From: Chrysomallon squamiferum
Lineage: Eukaryota > Mollusca > Gastropoda > Neomphalida > Peltospiridae
NCBI GenBank assembly: GCA_012295275.1
Contig: CM022679.1
Coordinates: forward strand, 21,206,110 to 21,270,109
Direction of reading: 5' to 3'
Length of the DNA: 64,000 bases
Within the stretch, counting starts at the first letter, position 1; each line of letters starts with the position of its first letter. A model generated the notes under the pieces. That model made no database searches. It was not told the DNA's origin and was given only the letters and a program-made list of their open reading frames with translations. Positions 14,401 through 28,766 of this stretch are shown here, one piece after another. Both the position numbers and the translations under genes were made by a program.

Positions 14401-17286
14401 TAAAATAAATTAAACTAATAATAACAGTAATAAAATAAAAATAAATATAAGTAATAATAATAATAAAATAAAAAAAGAATAATAACAATAAGTATGTCTA
14501 GGTTGTTGACCCTTTAAGAAATACATTTTCTTTGTGTCTTTAGGAGATGTTTAAGAGCTTAAGAAAATAATAAGGAGCCACAATCTTATTAACACACTTC
14601 CAGCTAAAAATAAATATAGGATTATTGATGTTTTCTTTGACCATGTATTGAACAGAAAGAAAAAATGGAAAGAAAAGAAAACAAAAACATTTGTTGATAA
14701 CCTATATCTCTTTGCATAAAGTGATATATAAATTGAAATAATAAAGTTACTTTCTGTTCAGATTTCTTATCCTTTGGTATGATCACTTATTTTTGTAGTC
14801 TTTCAAGAGTGGTAGGCAAAAATTAAAAAAACAATAATGATAAATCAAATAAAATCAATCAAAATTATAAAGAAAACAAAATAATAAAAAAAACATTAGT
14901 ATTTTGCCTTTGATAATCTTAACATGTAGAACAAATCTAAACAATTCCATAAGGCTGCATATTTAAAAGTGTTTAATATTTGATTTCAGGTTGACTATTT
15001 AAATAAAATCAAAACATAACATAACAAGCTGACTATTTAAATGAAAACAGTTGTATCAAGCTGTGTATTTTAATAAGACATGTATTTAAAATAGTTTAAT
15101 AAATAATTTCAAATTGACTACTTAATTTAAAACAGTTATATCAAGCTGTGTATTTAAATGAAGATATGTTTTTAAAAGTGTTTATTATTTAATTTCAAAC
15201 TATTTAAATTAAAACAGTTATATCCAGCTGTGCATTTTAATAAGACGTATTTAAAATTGTTTATTATTTAATTTCAGATTGACTATTTAAATTAAAACAG
15301 TTATATCTAGCTGTGTGTTTTAATAAGACATGTATTTAAAAGTGTTTATTATTTGATTTCAGATTGGCTACTTAAATTAAAACAGTTATATCTAGCTGTG
15401 TATTTAAATGAAGATATGTGTTTAAAAGTGTTTATTATTTAATTTCAGATTGGCTATTTAAATTAAAACAGTTATAACCTAGCTGTGTATTTTAATGAAG
15501 ATGTGTGTTTAAAGTGTTTATTATTTGATTTCAGATTGGCTATTTAAATTAAAACAGTTATAACCTAGCTGTGTATTTTAATGAAGATGTGTGTTTAAAG
15601 TGTTTATTATTTGATTTCAGATTGAATTAAAACAGTTATATATAGCTGTGTATTTAAATGAAGATATGTGTTTAAAAGTGTTTATTATTTGATTTCAGAT
15701 CGACTATCCTGAGGTACAGGTGATGAAATCAGGGCCACGCGTGCCCTGCTCTCATAGAAATCTTGAACGCTTGCTAGTTCTCGACTCCCAAGAAGATATT
15801 TGCATACGAAGAATGAATTCTGACAGTGTCATTGATCAGGTATAAGTTTGTAGAATATATTTTACATCTCAACTCTTACAGGTGAAACTCATTAGTAACC
15901 GACATCAATTATGCATGAGCCAAATCTGTAAATGTAACTGTGCATGTTTGAATATTAACCCCTTCTATAGACATTGGCTCACATCAGTTCTTACCACTGG
16001 AAATTAAATTTCATATAATTAGGATTGTTGTGTCAAGGATTTAAAATCCTAAGATTTTTTGCTGACAACCTGATATTTTCTGACACTCAGAGCTCTTAAA
16101 TCGTTTAGAAATTTCTATGTGCATTCACTCAGTTTTGTTTATTCTCACAGTCATTTTTAAGGAGGTTAATAAAGCTGTTGATTGATTTTAAATGACTGTT
16201 ACAGTGTTATGTTAAGTGAGGCATAGATAAGGTTATTTAAGCCGATAATTATTTTTGTTTCTGACAGAAGATAAACAGTTGTTATGATGTAATGAAAATC
16301 TTTGGGGGTTTTTGTGCTAAGATAATTGGAGCTTATGATGTTCAAATTATCTAAAGAAAAATGTCTTTGTATTATGTAACCATAAAATTGTTTCTTATAA
16401 ATCTTCATACATAATTGTATCTCCTTGCTGGCATATGGCCACACACTGAATATTATTATTATCATTATTTTTTGTTTTGTTTTCCCTCTCACTGGTTTTT
16501 GGGGCTTTCTTTCTTTTTTTTTTTTTTGTGTGATTTTTAAAATGAATTTGTACATAAAAATATTAGATTAGAGAGAGAGAGACCCACCACGTTTTTCTTT
16601 TATTGTTTTTCTTGTCATATTTTTGTATCACCAGCTTGTAAAATGTTTATTATTTATTTATTAGTAATATGAGATGATTTGTTTTTGTTTATTTATTTAT
16701 TTATTATTATTATTTTATTTTTCATGGTTTGTTTTTTATTTAATTTATTATTTAGAAAGAATAAAAATATTTAAAAAGTAATTTACTAAAACCAAAAAAA
16801 ATATCTTAAAAATTAATATTATAATTTTTTTTTTTTTTTTTTTTTTTCCAGTTACCGGCAGATTTACAAGCCTTGCAGCCCCTTTATCAAGGTGACCAGT
16901 ACATGCGAAATGAACAGTTATTTAAACGGAGTTCTCGCGCCAGTGATACTTCTAGTGCTTATTCTGGGTCTGACATGATGCAGTCGTCCATTGATGACCA
17001 GGATGTGGCTGACATGGACTACAGTGGACTTGTGGAGAGTCTTGTTGATTCCGATGAAGAAGAAGGATATGCTGAGTCCACCGAGGTAAATGTTCACTCG
17101 TAAAATGTTGTTCTGCTCAAATTTGTATTTTAAAATTTATTTGTTTAATTATTTTATCCCTTTTTTTTTCTTCTTAAATCAGCAATTTCAGTTTTAATAT
17201 TATGTTTATGATATAGAATTTTTAAAATAAAATGCCAAAAACAACTTTTGATTTTAATTTTTAGTTCTTAAATTTTCTTTCAGCAG

Positions 17287-17329
<43 letters not shown>

Positions 17330-18871
17330 ATTAAAATATATGTTTATCTTATTTTCTCTTTTTCGATCAACAACTGATTAAAATTCAGAATTTTTCTGCA
17401 GTCCCTATCCATTTATATCTCTATATATGTTTTTCTGACTGGCTATTTTATCTTTTTATTTATCTATCTACATTACTCCTGTGGTATTTTCAAAGTATGC
17501 GTATTAAAGCATGTTAAATGAAGACTAGCATCAGCTGTTAGGAAGAAGAAACAAAGAAATTTAATGAACTAGTTTTTGTTAGCACTAGACAGGCTGTCTA
17601 CAATCTCAGCTAGGACTTCCTTGTTTTAAATATCTATTCTCATTTGTCATTAAAAAAAAATACACTCATCTTTCAACTTAAATGTAGTATTATATGGAAA
17701 AACATTTAGAATGCATTTTCAAATGATAAACCCAATATTACGATAAATACTGTGAAACAGTGATTATAAATCAGGACACTGCATGTGTTCCTTCTTGGGA
17801 AATTTCACACTTTTTAAAAACAGGTATTTCTTAATGTTGACCATTATTATTTAGTAAAAACTGTCTTATTTAATATTTCTTAACAATTTCATCTAACAAA
17901 AAAATCTTCTTTTTTAATAATTCATAACTCTGTCAACTTTTTCATAAAATATTTCTTCATTTAGAAATTACAGAAGGGTGGTCTATAGTTCAGAGAGAGA
18001 GTTGTTTGCTTGAGGAATAATAGGTCAAAAGATCAGTCCTCCTCAGTGTCTATGATTCAGTTTATTATACCTATCAGTCTGTCATTATTGTTTATTAAAC
18101 AAAACCATGGTTTGTGTTTTGTTATCTAGATTATGAAATTCTGTGTAAAAGATCCTTTTGTGGCAGTCAGTAAAAAAAACAACAAAAAAAACAACATATA
18201 GTGTGGCAGTCTCATGTTTCTTCTTTTATACATATAATTGTTAAAATTACATGATACTAATATTAAAATGATATGTTGAAATTCAGAAAGCAAATATTCA
18301 TTAAAATTATGAAGATGAATTACAGTCATCAAAATAATGAACATGAATTACAGACCACACACTTACATAAATAAAGAATGTTGCCAATGCTCACTGGATG
18401 ATGTTGGTGATGCTGTTATTATATTACTATTATTGTTGTTTTTATTTATTATTATTTATTATATTACAGTTATTACTGTTTTTTTTATTATTTATTATTA
18501 TTACTGTTGTTGTTGTTGTTATTATTGTTGTTGTTGTTGTTGTTGTTATTTTATCTTCGTCAGTTTAATATATTTATTTCTCTATTTTAATTACTTTGCA
18601 GTCCTTGCCACTTCGTGATACAGTTAGAGAGTGTTTGGAAAAAGATCCGTCTGAAAGGACAGAGGATGATATTGAGACATTGCTGGACTTCATGCAGCAT
18701 TTCAGGGTAAACTGTAGTTACATTGAAAACATAGACATACACACTAAGCCAGACAGTCCTTGGCTCAGCAGTTTACACAATATTTAAAATAAATATGTTT
18801 TTGCTCGGGACAACGTATGCATAATCTTTGTATGGTTTTTATTTTCAATCCATTGTTTGTATTTTCTGAAC

Positions 18872-18929
<58 letters not shown>

Positions 18930-19643
18930 AGATAGAGAGATAAACAGATAGATAGAAAATTGTAGATATATCTATGTATGTATGTATGTATGTATGTATG
19001 TGCATATGAATATAATTATCTGTTTAGGTATTAGTATGTCGAATATAAGTATCTACATGTCTTTGAGATCTGAATATAACCCAGAAACTATTTAAAGTTA
19101 CTAGTTAAGACATTGAATCTTTTTCTTTTCCTTCTTTTTTTTTCTTTTAATGGCAGCTAAACTTGTAGCTATGGGTTGTGAATATAAACTTTGTTATTTA
19201 GCTTTTATATCCATAATGTCCACAGAAACTGACATTTATGAGAACAATGGAAAAATTGTCAAATACCTGAAATATCCAGTTTGATATTAATGTACAGTAA
19301 TGTGCCTCTATATTGATGACAGATGGTATAGTTTCTGCCTTTGTTTTTTTAAATATTTTTTTACTCGGCTGTATTTTTATTTTATTTTTTCTGTTAGGAC
19401 ATTTACCTATGCAGTTCACATGTTGTTAATAATGTCAGCACTGCAGTTAAATAACTATATATAGACATGGATATTCCAAGCGTGTGTGTGTGTGTGTGTG
19501 TGTGTGTAATTATGAGTCTGTAAATCATACATGCCCATGCACACACACCCTCATAGACAAATATATAGTTATTAAGATATATCATGATAATGAACAATGA
19601 CACACCTACACACACACACACACACACACACCCCTACATACAA

Positions 19644-19688
<45 letters not shown>

Positions 19689-19824
19689 CATACAAACATA
19701 CATGCATACACACACATCTACATACATACACACATACATACACACACACACACACACAGCCACACATTTAAATGCACAAACATGTAAATGCAAACATACG
19801 CACACATATTTACCTACACTTGTA

Positions 19825-19859
<35 letters not shown>

Positions 19860-22800
19860 CTCACATACAATATCCATAAAAACACACTGTACAATTAAAG
19901 ATATCATATAAAACCAGTTACATTAACCCAAATAATTCATACAAAAACAAACGATGACAAATGTTATTGCTTCAAATTAGCTAAACCTTTTCTAACAGGT
20001 TGCCTACATAAAAGTTATCTCGTTACTCAAATGTTACAGCTGCTGCAATGTAAAATAAATAACAGAAATTGCAGTAATCTAAGAATGAAGAAAAACAAAT
20101 TTGTTTACACTTTAGATAAGAATAGCTATTAGGAAGAAAGTAATTGAGTTTGATGGTGCCAGAAATAAACAGACTATCACGAGATTTAATTTAAAAGGTT
20201 TAATTAATTCTAGGAATTTCTGTAAATAAAACAGGGAACTGATAGTGTGGCTAGATTTGTCTTTGCAGATAATGTTGTAAACATAATTTTTCATTTGATG
20301 ATGAATTTAAAAAAAAAATGCTTGATTGATTTTGAGAATATCTATAAAAGAAAGAAGTAATTGATAATGTGGTTAAGTTTATCTTGGTGGTAATTTCGCA
20401 AAACAAATTTAATTAATTTGGTTAATTAAAAAGTGTTTAATTTTTTTAAAATAAAAGCAGTTTATATCTTGGCAAAAGAAAAGTGCAAATTCATTTTGAA
20501 AATTGCTTTAAATAGAATAATGTATTTAGTGGCTGTATATTTGTCATGATTAATTTCATTAAAACTAAAAAAAATAGAAAATAAGTAACTCGATTTCTTT
20601 GACTAAAATTAATTTATTTGAAAAATTGCTTAAATCAAACCAGTTGTGTTGACCTTGTTAACTTTGGATACAAAATTACTGATTTTATTATTTTATTTTA
20701 TTTATTTTTTTAAATTTATTAATTTTCTGAATTTGCTTAAAACCAGTGTGACCTGTTTTACAGTCATCTCCTGTTTCACAGCACATAATGGCAGTGAAGT
20801 GCACTAATATCAAACATGTTTACATGTATGCTTTGTGTGTCTTTTATTTATTTTTTTATTTTTATTTTTATTTTTATTTTTTTTAAAGTTTAAGAGTAGC
20901 TCAAGGGATGGGAGTATACTACTTGTATCTTAATTGTTCCTATATGAGTCAGTCTGGTTAGGTTTGACTTAATCCTTAAATTCTGTTTAGATTTTGAAGT
21001 TAATAAATGTATTTTTAATGTTACTGTAAATTAATTTGAAAATTTAATTTCCTGTCGTAGATATTTATTGAAGAAAAAAAAATTGTTAACTGTTTATATA
21101 TATATAGTAATTATTTCTAAATCAGATTTTTGAAAAAAAAAGGTATGATTAAAATATATGAGAAAACAATTTAAATTATTTGATTTTAGCATTAACTGTA
21201 TTAGTTTGTGTGACTTCGTGTATGTATCCATCTCTCTATTTGTGTGTAGGTGTGTCTGTATGTGTGTGTATGGGTGCGTGTATGTCTTTGATTGGATTTA
21301 TATACACAGTTTTACAACATTTTGTAAAATAAAACAAGAATTTTTATTTACATAACAATATCAAAAATTGATACTTCAGTTCTTTAATTCCTTGAATAAT
21401 GTTATTTTAAGGACTTGAATGTTGAAATTTTTCTCTTACATTTATTACAACAAATGATATATAAAACAGGCATTTGCCAACATGACCCTGGCGACAAGGC
21501 GTGCCCTGACTGCGGTGATGGTGTTTGCGGTGGTGGAGAAAGCGGGTACTGTTGTGATGAAGGATGGAGAGGAGCTGGACTCCTGGTCTGTCATTCTCAA
21601 CGGGGAGGTGGAAATAACCCGCCAGAGTGGGCCACCGGAGAGACTCATCATGGGTGACAGGTAGAAATATTAAGTTTTAAAGAGTGAAAATGAGTTTTTA
21701 GAATTGTTAAAATAAGTGGAAGCAGCATGTATGAATGAATTAATCATAGAGGATAAAGTAATACATGTACAGGAAAATGTTTGGTTTCTCTCTTAGAAGG
21801 TTAGAATGCCAAACTGCAGCGAGGCTCAGAGCCAGGCTGCATTAATCCATTCAACATGAGCAGGTTAAAATTGATGTCTTAAACCAGTTTTTTCTTTTAT
21901 CCTGCAATCCTAAATAACACAAAAATAAATTAACTGTTTTATTTCTCACGAGAGTAGCAGATTCATCCATGTTGATTTTGTTGTTGCCTATGAAATCTAC
22001 ACATCAAAACAATATAGTTCTTAAATGACAACAATTTTTTTGTTATTTTTTTTATGAAAGCTGTTTTTAAAAAATGGCTCTTAAGATCTAAACCACCAGT
22101 TAGCACTAAAGAAGTGACTTTGAGCAATTTATATGTAAATTTAATTCTGAAAGTTCCACTACATACATTGATTGCAGGATATGTAAAGTAAAATCAAATC
22201 AAATAATTATCTAATACATCTAAATAACTTGTTAAGAAGGACAGATAAAAATTAATATACAGAAAACAATAAAATAACTGATAAAGAAAAGCTGCTTCTG
22301 AATGATAAATTAAAAATTGGATAATTATTAGGACAAAACTATTATTAAATACATTAACTAATAACTCAATAACTTGACTAAATGAATATAAATAAGCTTT
22401 ATTCTTCTGGAATATTTTATTTACTGTTAGGTTTGTAATGAGAGAGAAATGTTTTTGTGTCTGTTGCAGTTTTGGAATCACCCCGACTATGGAGAAGTTG
22501 TACCACCATGGTGTGATGCAGACTATGGTGGACGACTGCCAGTTTGTTTGTATAGCACAACAAGATTACTACAGAATTTTGTCTCAGGTAACAATCTGTT
22601 TCACATGTAATTAGCAATATGATATTTATTAATAAACTGTTAAACATGAAAGGTAATCTCTTAAGTAATATGATATTTATTAATAAACTGTTAAACATGA
22701 AAGGTAATCTCTTAAGTATGCATGTAAATATAAAAATAAACTGATGAACCAGTTAGAAGGGAAAATGAAAGGTTTATTTTTTTTTAGAAATAAATTTTGA

Positions 22801-25800
22801 TTATGATGCTTTTATTTCTTACTAATTATATATATATATATAAATATATATATTTATATATTTTTTTTTTTCATTAGTATTGGAACCCTATCGTAATGAG
22901 CTTTGCAGAACTGTGAATTAAAAACAAATACTGTCAAAAACAAAGAAACAAATAATTAATTTTTTTAAATTTTATTTTCTAATTTTGAAGTTTTAAATAT
23001 TCGTTTGTAACCCAGTAATATATTTTAACATTTTATCTTCAGGGTGAAGAAAACACAAAAAGGCATAAAGAAGAAGGTCAGGTTGTCATGGTAACTGAGC
23101 ACCGAGACCTGGATGGGGGAAACAGAAGAGGACATATTGTTATTAGGGTACATATTTGTCAGTGTTGTTAAACTAACTAATATTATTTCTTTTTTTATTA
23201 CTTGAAGTAATTAATAATTGTGAAAGAAGTTATGTGTAAAAATTATTTAAAATTTTTTTAGATGTAAAAATACTGTTTGATACTAATGATAATTTCTGGT
23301 TAGCAGGTCAGTCTGTTTTAAATGTTCATTCCTATAAACAGGAAAGCATATACCCTATACATTCATGTATGTAGGTCTTATAATTGCTACAGTGAACAAG
23401 TGCATTTAATAAACTTGTTTATTTACAAAAATAACATCATCTACTTTGAAATTATTTACATAAAGCATTTTGATTGTTTCAGGGAACACCTGGACGTCTG
23501 ATGCAGCATTTAGTTGAAGATCATTCAGCCATTGACCCGACTTACGTGGAAGATTTTTTAATGACCTATCGGACATTTCTGGACAGTCCACTCGTCCTTG
23601 CCAATAAGCTGTTAGAGTGGTTTGAACAGCCCATGTTACGCTCAAAAGTGAGTTTTGGTTTGCTCCAGCCTGTTTTTACATTGTAGCTCAATAATTTATA
23701 CTGTAATTTAGTAGTTCATAAATTATAAATTATAAAGATACAAGCAGAAGATGTGAGATTCAAATATGGATGGATAAAGACAGCAGAACTGAAAAATAAA
23801 AAGGAATGAATGAGTGCTGTAGAGAAAAAGGGAAATGAATGAAGGACAGATTGGTGTAGAAAAAGAGATGGAGGACTATAGTGAAAGAGAAGATGATGAG
23901 AAAAACATACTGGATTAATACTGTAAATAAAATACAAGAATATACACATATTTATCAAATAAATGGCTGTAATAATAAACCTCAGAAAAGTTGCAGACGT
24001 AAACAAATTAGAGCTTATTTATATACAGTTAATATCATGCAAGAATTAAATTACAAAGTCAAAAATATTTTTATTTTCTTTCTTTGATCAGTATTAAAAA
24101 GAAAAATACAACCTGTTTTGAATTTATTTTTATAAATAGTCTAATTTAATGAATTTACCATCAACTGTTTTTTATTTAATATTTAGTAAGTGAAGTGAGG
24201 ATTATTTATGTGTTAGTTATTTATTTCAGTCTTCTTTCTTCTTTTTTTTTTCTCTCTTTCTTGATTTGATTTGGTTTTGTTTTATGTATTATGTAATTTA
24301 TAACATATGGACAAACTATCAGTAGTGAATTGCTTCCTTTTCAATTATGTGGTAATAATTAGCAGATAAAAAACAAAAACAAAGTATCAGCATAAGAAAG
24401 AATTCAGCCAACACAAATTACCACCATAATGAAATAATGGGCTGTCAAAGAAAATTATCTAGAACTGAAATTAAGATTACCTATCAAACAGAAGCTTTTG
24501 TTTCTTTACAGTTTCACAGTTATTATTATTATCATATATTTACATTGTTGTTTTGTTTTTTTAAACAAAAGCATCCATGTTTCATTTACATATTTATTTT
24601 ATTTTGAGAAAAGATCAAACTGGATTCGTCTTTTTTTGTTCTCTTTTAAACAGGGTTTTAAATACAAATGCAGATAAATAGCTATTTAATTCAACTTTAT
24701 TTTCATTTTATTAATAAATTTTATTTTTAATATGTAAAAATTATTATCATTACTTTTTAAATTTATTCATTGTTACTGTTATCATTTAAATTTATTTCAG
24801 TACATTTTGTTTATTTATTTATTTATTTATTTATTTTCAGGTTACCAGAGTTGTCTTGCTGTGGGTAAACAATCATTTCAATGATTTTGAGATGGATGCA
24901 GAAATGTGTGAATTTTTAGAACATTTTGAAGACTTGTTGGAAAAAGAGGTACATTAATTAATTTAAAAAAAAACAATTAATGAATGTACATAGTTAAGAT
25001 TATATATTCATTAGTTTTCATTTTTCTGTTAGTTCACAGATTAATTAGGATTGCATGGTATTAACCTTGCTTTATTATATTTTAATTCTTTTATTATTTT
25101 TCTGGAATGTTCATTAATTAATATTTAGTTATCAAAAATTTCTAAATATATTTTTATTATATATATTACATGAGTATATGGGTTCTTGTCATTTATTATT
25201 TTGTATTTATGTTTTTGTTCACGGTTGAATAACAAACATAATGAATTTTTATTTATTTCTAATCTCTTCAATTTTTTAATTTGTTCATCTTTTTTTCTTC
25301 TTTTTTTAATATATTTATTTACGTTCAGCAATTTTTTTGTTTTTATTTGTTTTGTTTGGTTTTATGAAATGACTGACAGAAATGGTGATGGTTTAGTGTA
25401 CGGAAACATTTTCCCTTATTAATACCTAATCCAAATAACTAGGCTGTGAATCTTTGTCAAAAGATTTACCCAGCGTTTTCACTCAATCATTCACATGTAT
25501 TTTCCAGCCTGAGGGTCTAGATGAGGTAAGACTGCTTATGGTGAGGGGTATCAGTAGCTTATCACATCACACATTTATAGGCTGGAAGGGTGGAATGTAT
25601 ACTTTATGTGCAGCATAAAAGAAAAAAAAAATTTGAATTAATTTTTAAATTAAAAAAATATATAATAATATAAACATTAATTTATATTTTTATTTTTGTT
25701 TTGTTTAGAAATAAAAATAATTAAAGTGGAAAAAAAGAATAATAATAAATAAATAAATAAAGATATTAAAAGAATATATCATTAAAAAAATAATAAGTAT

Positions 25801-28731
25801 GTCATTTTTTATTTTTTACAAGTAGAAGGAAGACGAGAATTTTGTTTTTAAACTATTTTTGTGTGGAAATAAAGTGACGTTATTATTAATTAACAAACCA
25901 TTTTATACATTTATAAATAATTCTCTTTAATATATATTTATATATTCATTTACATAACTTAGTAGTATATTCCATTACTCAATAACATTTTTTTTTTTTT
26001 AAACTGTTATGCTAAATGCTTTTCTAATACAAGCAGAAGTCCATGCTGCGGAAGTTTTACACATGTGCTGAGAAGTGAAACATTTTACACACAGCTTTTA
26101 ACCAAATGCATGTTTAATGTGGGCATATTATTGTGAAGTATTATTCAAAATGGGATTTTTTATTACTCTAGGGATATAGATCTTTTTAACTGGCTGTGGG
26201 GAACATGAATATTTTATAGTAAAATGTTGTTTTAAAAAGAAATTAGGCACGAGAGTGTATAAATACTGGGGTTATTTTTTTAACAGCTTTAAAGCAATGA
26301 TGAATTTAGAAATTAGATGACATATAGAAAAGGAATTGTGAAATGTGTATGAAGATGAATATCTGTTATGTGCAGAACCAGCTGACTAAAACATTATAAT
26401 ATAGAAGTGAAATGTATACCTTTGTTAATATTCCATTATTTAGTTTTTAGCAAACAGCTCTCAGTTTCTAAAATTAATCTTTACTAATGTTCATGTTTTA
26501 AACATAGCCTGTAATAGGGTATTTTGATTTGTAAAACAGAATTTGTATTTGTAAAAAGAGTATTTTGATTTATAATACAGTGTTTTTTATTTGTAATGGG
26601 GTGTTTTGATTTGTAATAGGGTATTTTGGTTTATAATAGGTATTTCAATTTGTAATAGGGTATTTTGATTTGTTCAAGAGTATTTTGATTTATAATAGGG
26701 TATTTCGATTTGTAATAGGGTATTTTGATTTATAATAGGGTATTTCAATTTATAATAGGGTATTTCAATTTGTAATAGGTTGTTTTCATTTGTTCAAGAG
26801 TATTTTGATTTATAATAGGTATTTCAGTTTGTAATAGGGTATTTTGATTTGTTCAAGCGTATTTTGACTTGGGGAAACAGATTGTTATCTTTTCATTCCT
26901 GAATCATTAACAAACATTTCTCTTAACATAGTGTGTATTAGTAGTGATAACAGTACTTTTAAATTGTGAACATTTGTAACAGTAACAGTTCAAAGCTTTA
27001 AGACAAGTTGCTTGGACAGCTTTCTAACCATCAGTTCACCAGGCACTCCTCAGTACACCATTAATCACTAATGTTAACATTTAAACAAACACACAAGTGC
27101 ATTTTAAAAACTAGCTGAAATTTTTTTTTTTAAATGCTTATGTTTTAAAAATAACCCTATCTGTCCATTTTGTCCCTCCTGCCAAAGAAAAAGCCGTTAT
27201 CATTTCATTTAAAGGCATAAATATTTTTATTAATCCAGCATATATCACATATATTTTATAATATTTGTCATTAATTTCTTTTTTAAATGATTATTTGTGT
27301 ATCTATATGTTGTTCAACACAAAAGGATTCAAATTTAAATATAGAAATATTTTTTTTTAATATTTACCTAATCAAGTATAGATAATACAAACTGAAAAAA
27401 TACAAGTTTAAATAGATAAAAAAAACTGAAAAAAAAGTGACTTCTACATTTTGTTATTATTTATATTCATTAAGATACATTATTTCATATATTATTTACA
27501 AAATTAACAATGTTATATTATATTTCAAACTGTTACAAACTGCACTGTTTATTATTATTATTATTATTATTATTCATGAATAAAAGTAAAATATACACAT
27601 CTATTTTTCACTTACTATAATGCTAAATGTCATATTTATTTAATTCAAATACATATTTCCATATTTTTAAAAATTACCATGAAATTAATACAAATGATAT
27701 TAAATGTGTTTCATAATTGAATATTTCAGAGGATGATAGGACAAATGAGGCTCCTAAACATAGCCTGTGCAGCCAAAGCGAGGGTCCGTACGATAACCCT
27801 CACACGTGCTACCAGAGAGGAAATTCTTCACTTTCAGATTCTTGGAGGTTTGGAGCGTGGCCATGGCATCTTTGTTACCAAAGTGGAAAAGGGATCAAAA
27901 GCATTTGATGCTGGTTTAAAACGTGGGGACCAGGTAAGAGGTTTTTTTTTTGTTAAATACATTCTAACCATAAAGCAAATGAATTTTAATATGCAACAAA
28001 TTAAAAAATAAATAAAAAAATAAAAAATAAAAAACAGTCAAAAAATTTATTTGTAGAATATTCATTTTACATTTGATTAACTTAAATTTTAGAAATATTT
28101 TTAATCTTGTAATTATTTCAGATTTTAGAGGTAAACGGGCACAATTTTCAGCACATTTCACACAACCGGGCCCTGGAGATCCTACGAGGAGCAACCCATC
28201 TCTCCATCATGGTCAAATCTAATCTCCATGGTACGTACTGTCATTTTAAAAAAAAGTGTTTTATCCTGGCAGACAGGTTTAATCAATAACTTCTATGACC
28301 AGTTACATTGTTAGTGTGTTAATAAAAACTATGTCCTTGATCTTGATGAATATTTTTTCACTTGTAATTATGTAAACTAAAGTGTGCATTAGTAATGTTT
28401 TGTTTTTTTATGAATTAGAGTGCAATAATTTTTAATTTATTACTATGAAAACATAATTAAATATTAAAATGTTTTCAGATATTAATGCTAAAACATTAAA
28501 AAAAATAATTTAAAAAAAAATGAAAGAAAGAAAATAAAAATAATATATTTATTTATTTATAAGACAATCTTGGATTAAGATTTGTTTGAGAATTTTTTTT
28601 TTTTAAATTAATAAATTAATTCATTATTATTATTGTTATTGTTTTTGTTATTATCATCAGCATCATTATTATTAAATAATATTTTTATTATTTTATTAAT
28701 GAATTATTTATTTATTTATGTATTTATGTAT

Positions 28732-28766
<35 letters not shown>

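Larger units (their letters stand above)
9968..15698 (+). other. Intron with arrays, a dispersed repeat copy and a possible alternative terminal exon
   Basis: The 5.7-kb intron contains an A-run (10205-10229), a long TA tract (about 11662-11728), a dispersed repeat copy (11762-12085), a 136-bp direct duplication (12110-12380), TG tracts (12691-12835), decayed units of about 80 bp (12880-13400), an AAT-rich tract (14343-14470), a candidate terminal exon (14011-14115) and the splice-site-bearing array that abuts the next exon (14988-15698). Confidence 0.9.
18707..21469 (+). other. Intron dominated by TG/CA and GTAT microsatellites
   Basis: Contents: (GT)n at 18874-18923, a GTAT run at 18975-19000, (TG)n at 19483-19507, a long CA-rich complex at 19602-19860, decayed tandem units of about 145 bp at about 20120-20420, and TA tracts near 21097. 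Long His/Thr- and Cys/Val-type open frames here are translations of the CA/TG runs and are not genes. Confidence 0.9.

Noticed and set aside
16199-16555. 118-codon minus-strand open frame
   Set aside because: Lys/Ile/Asn-rich translation of AT-rich intron with no domain or motif, inside a well-supported intron of the + strand gene.
19584-19911. His/Thr-rich and Cys/Val-rich open frames
   Set aside because: Direct translations of CA/TG microsatellites.
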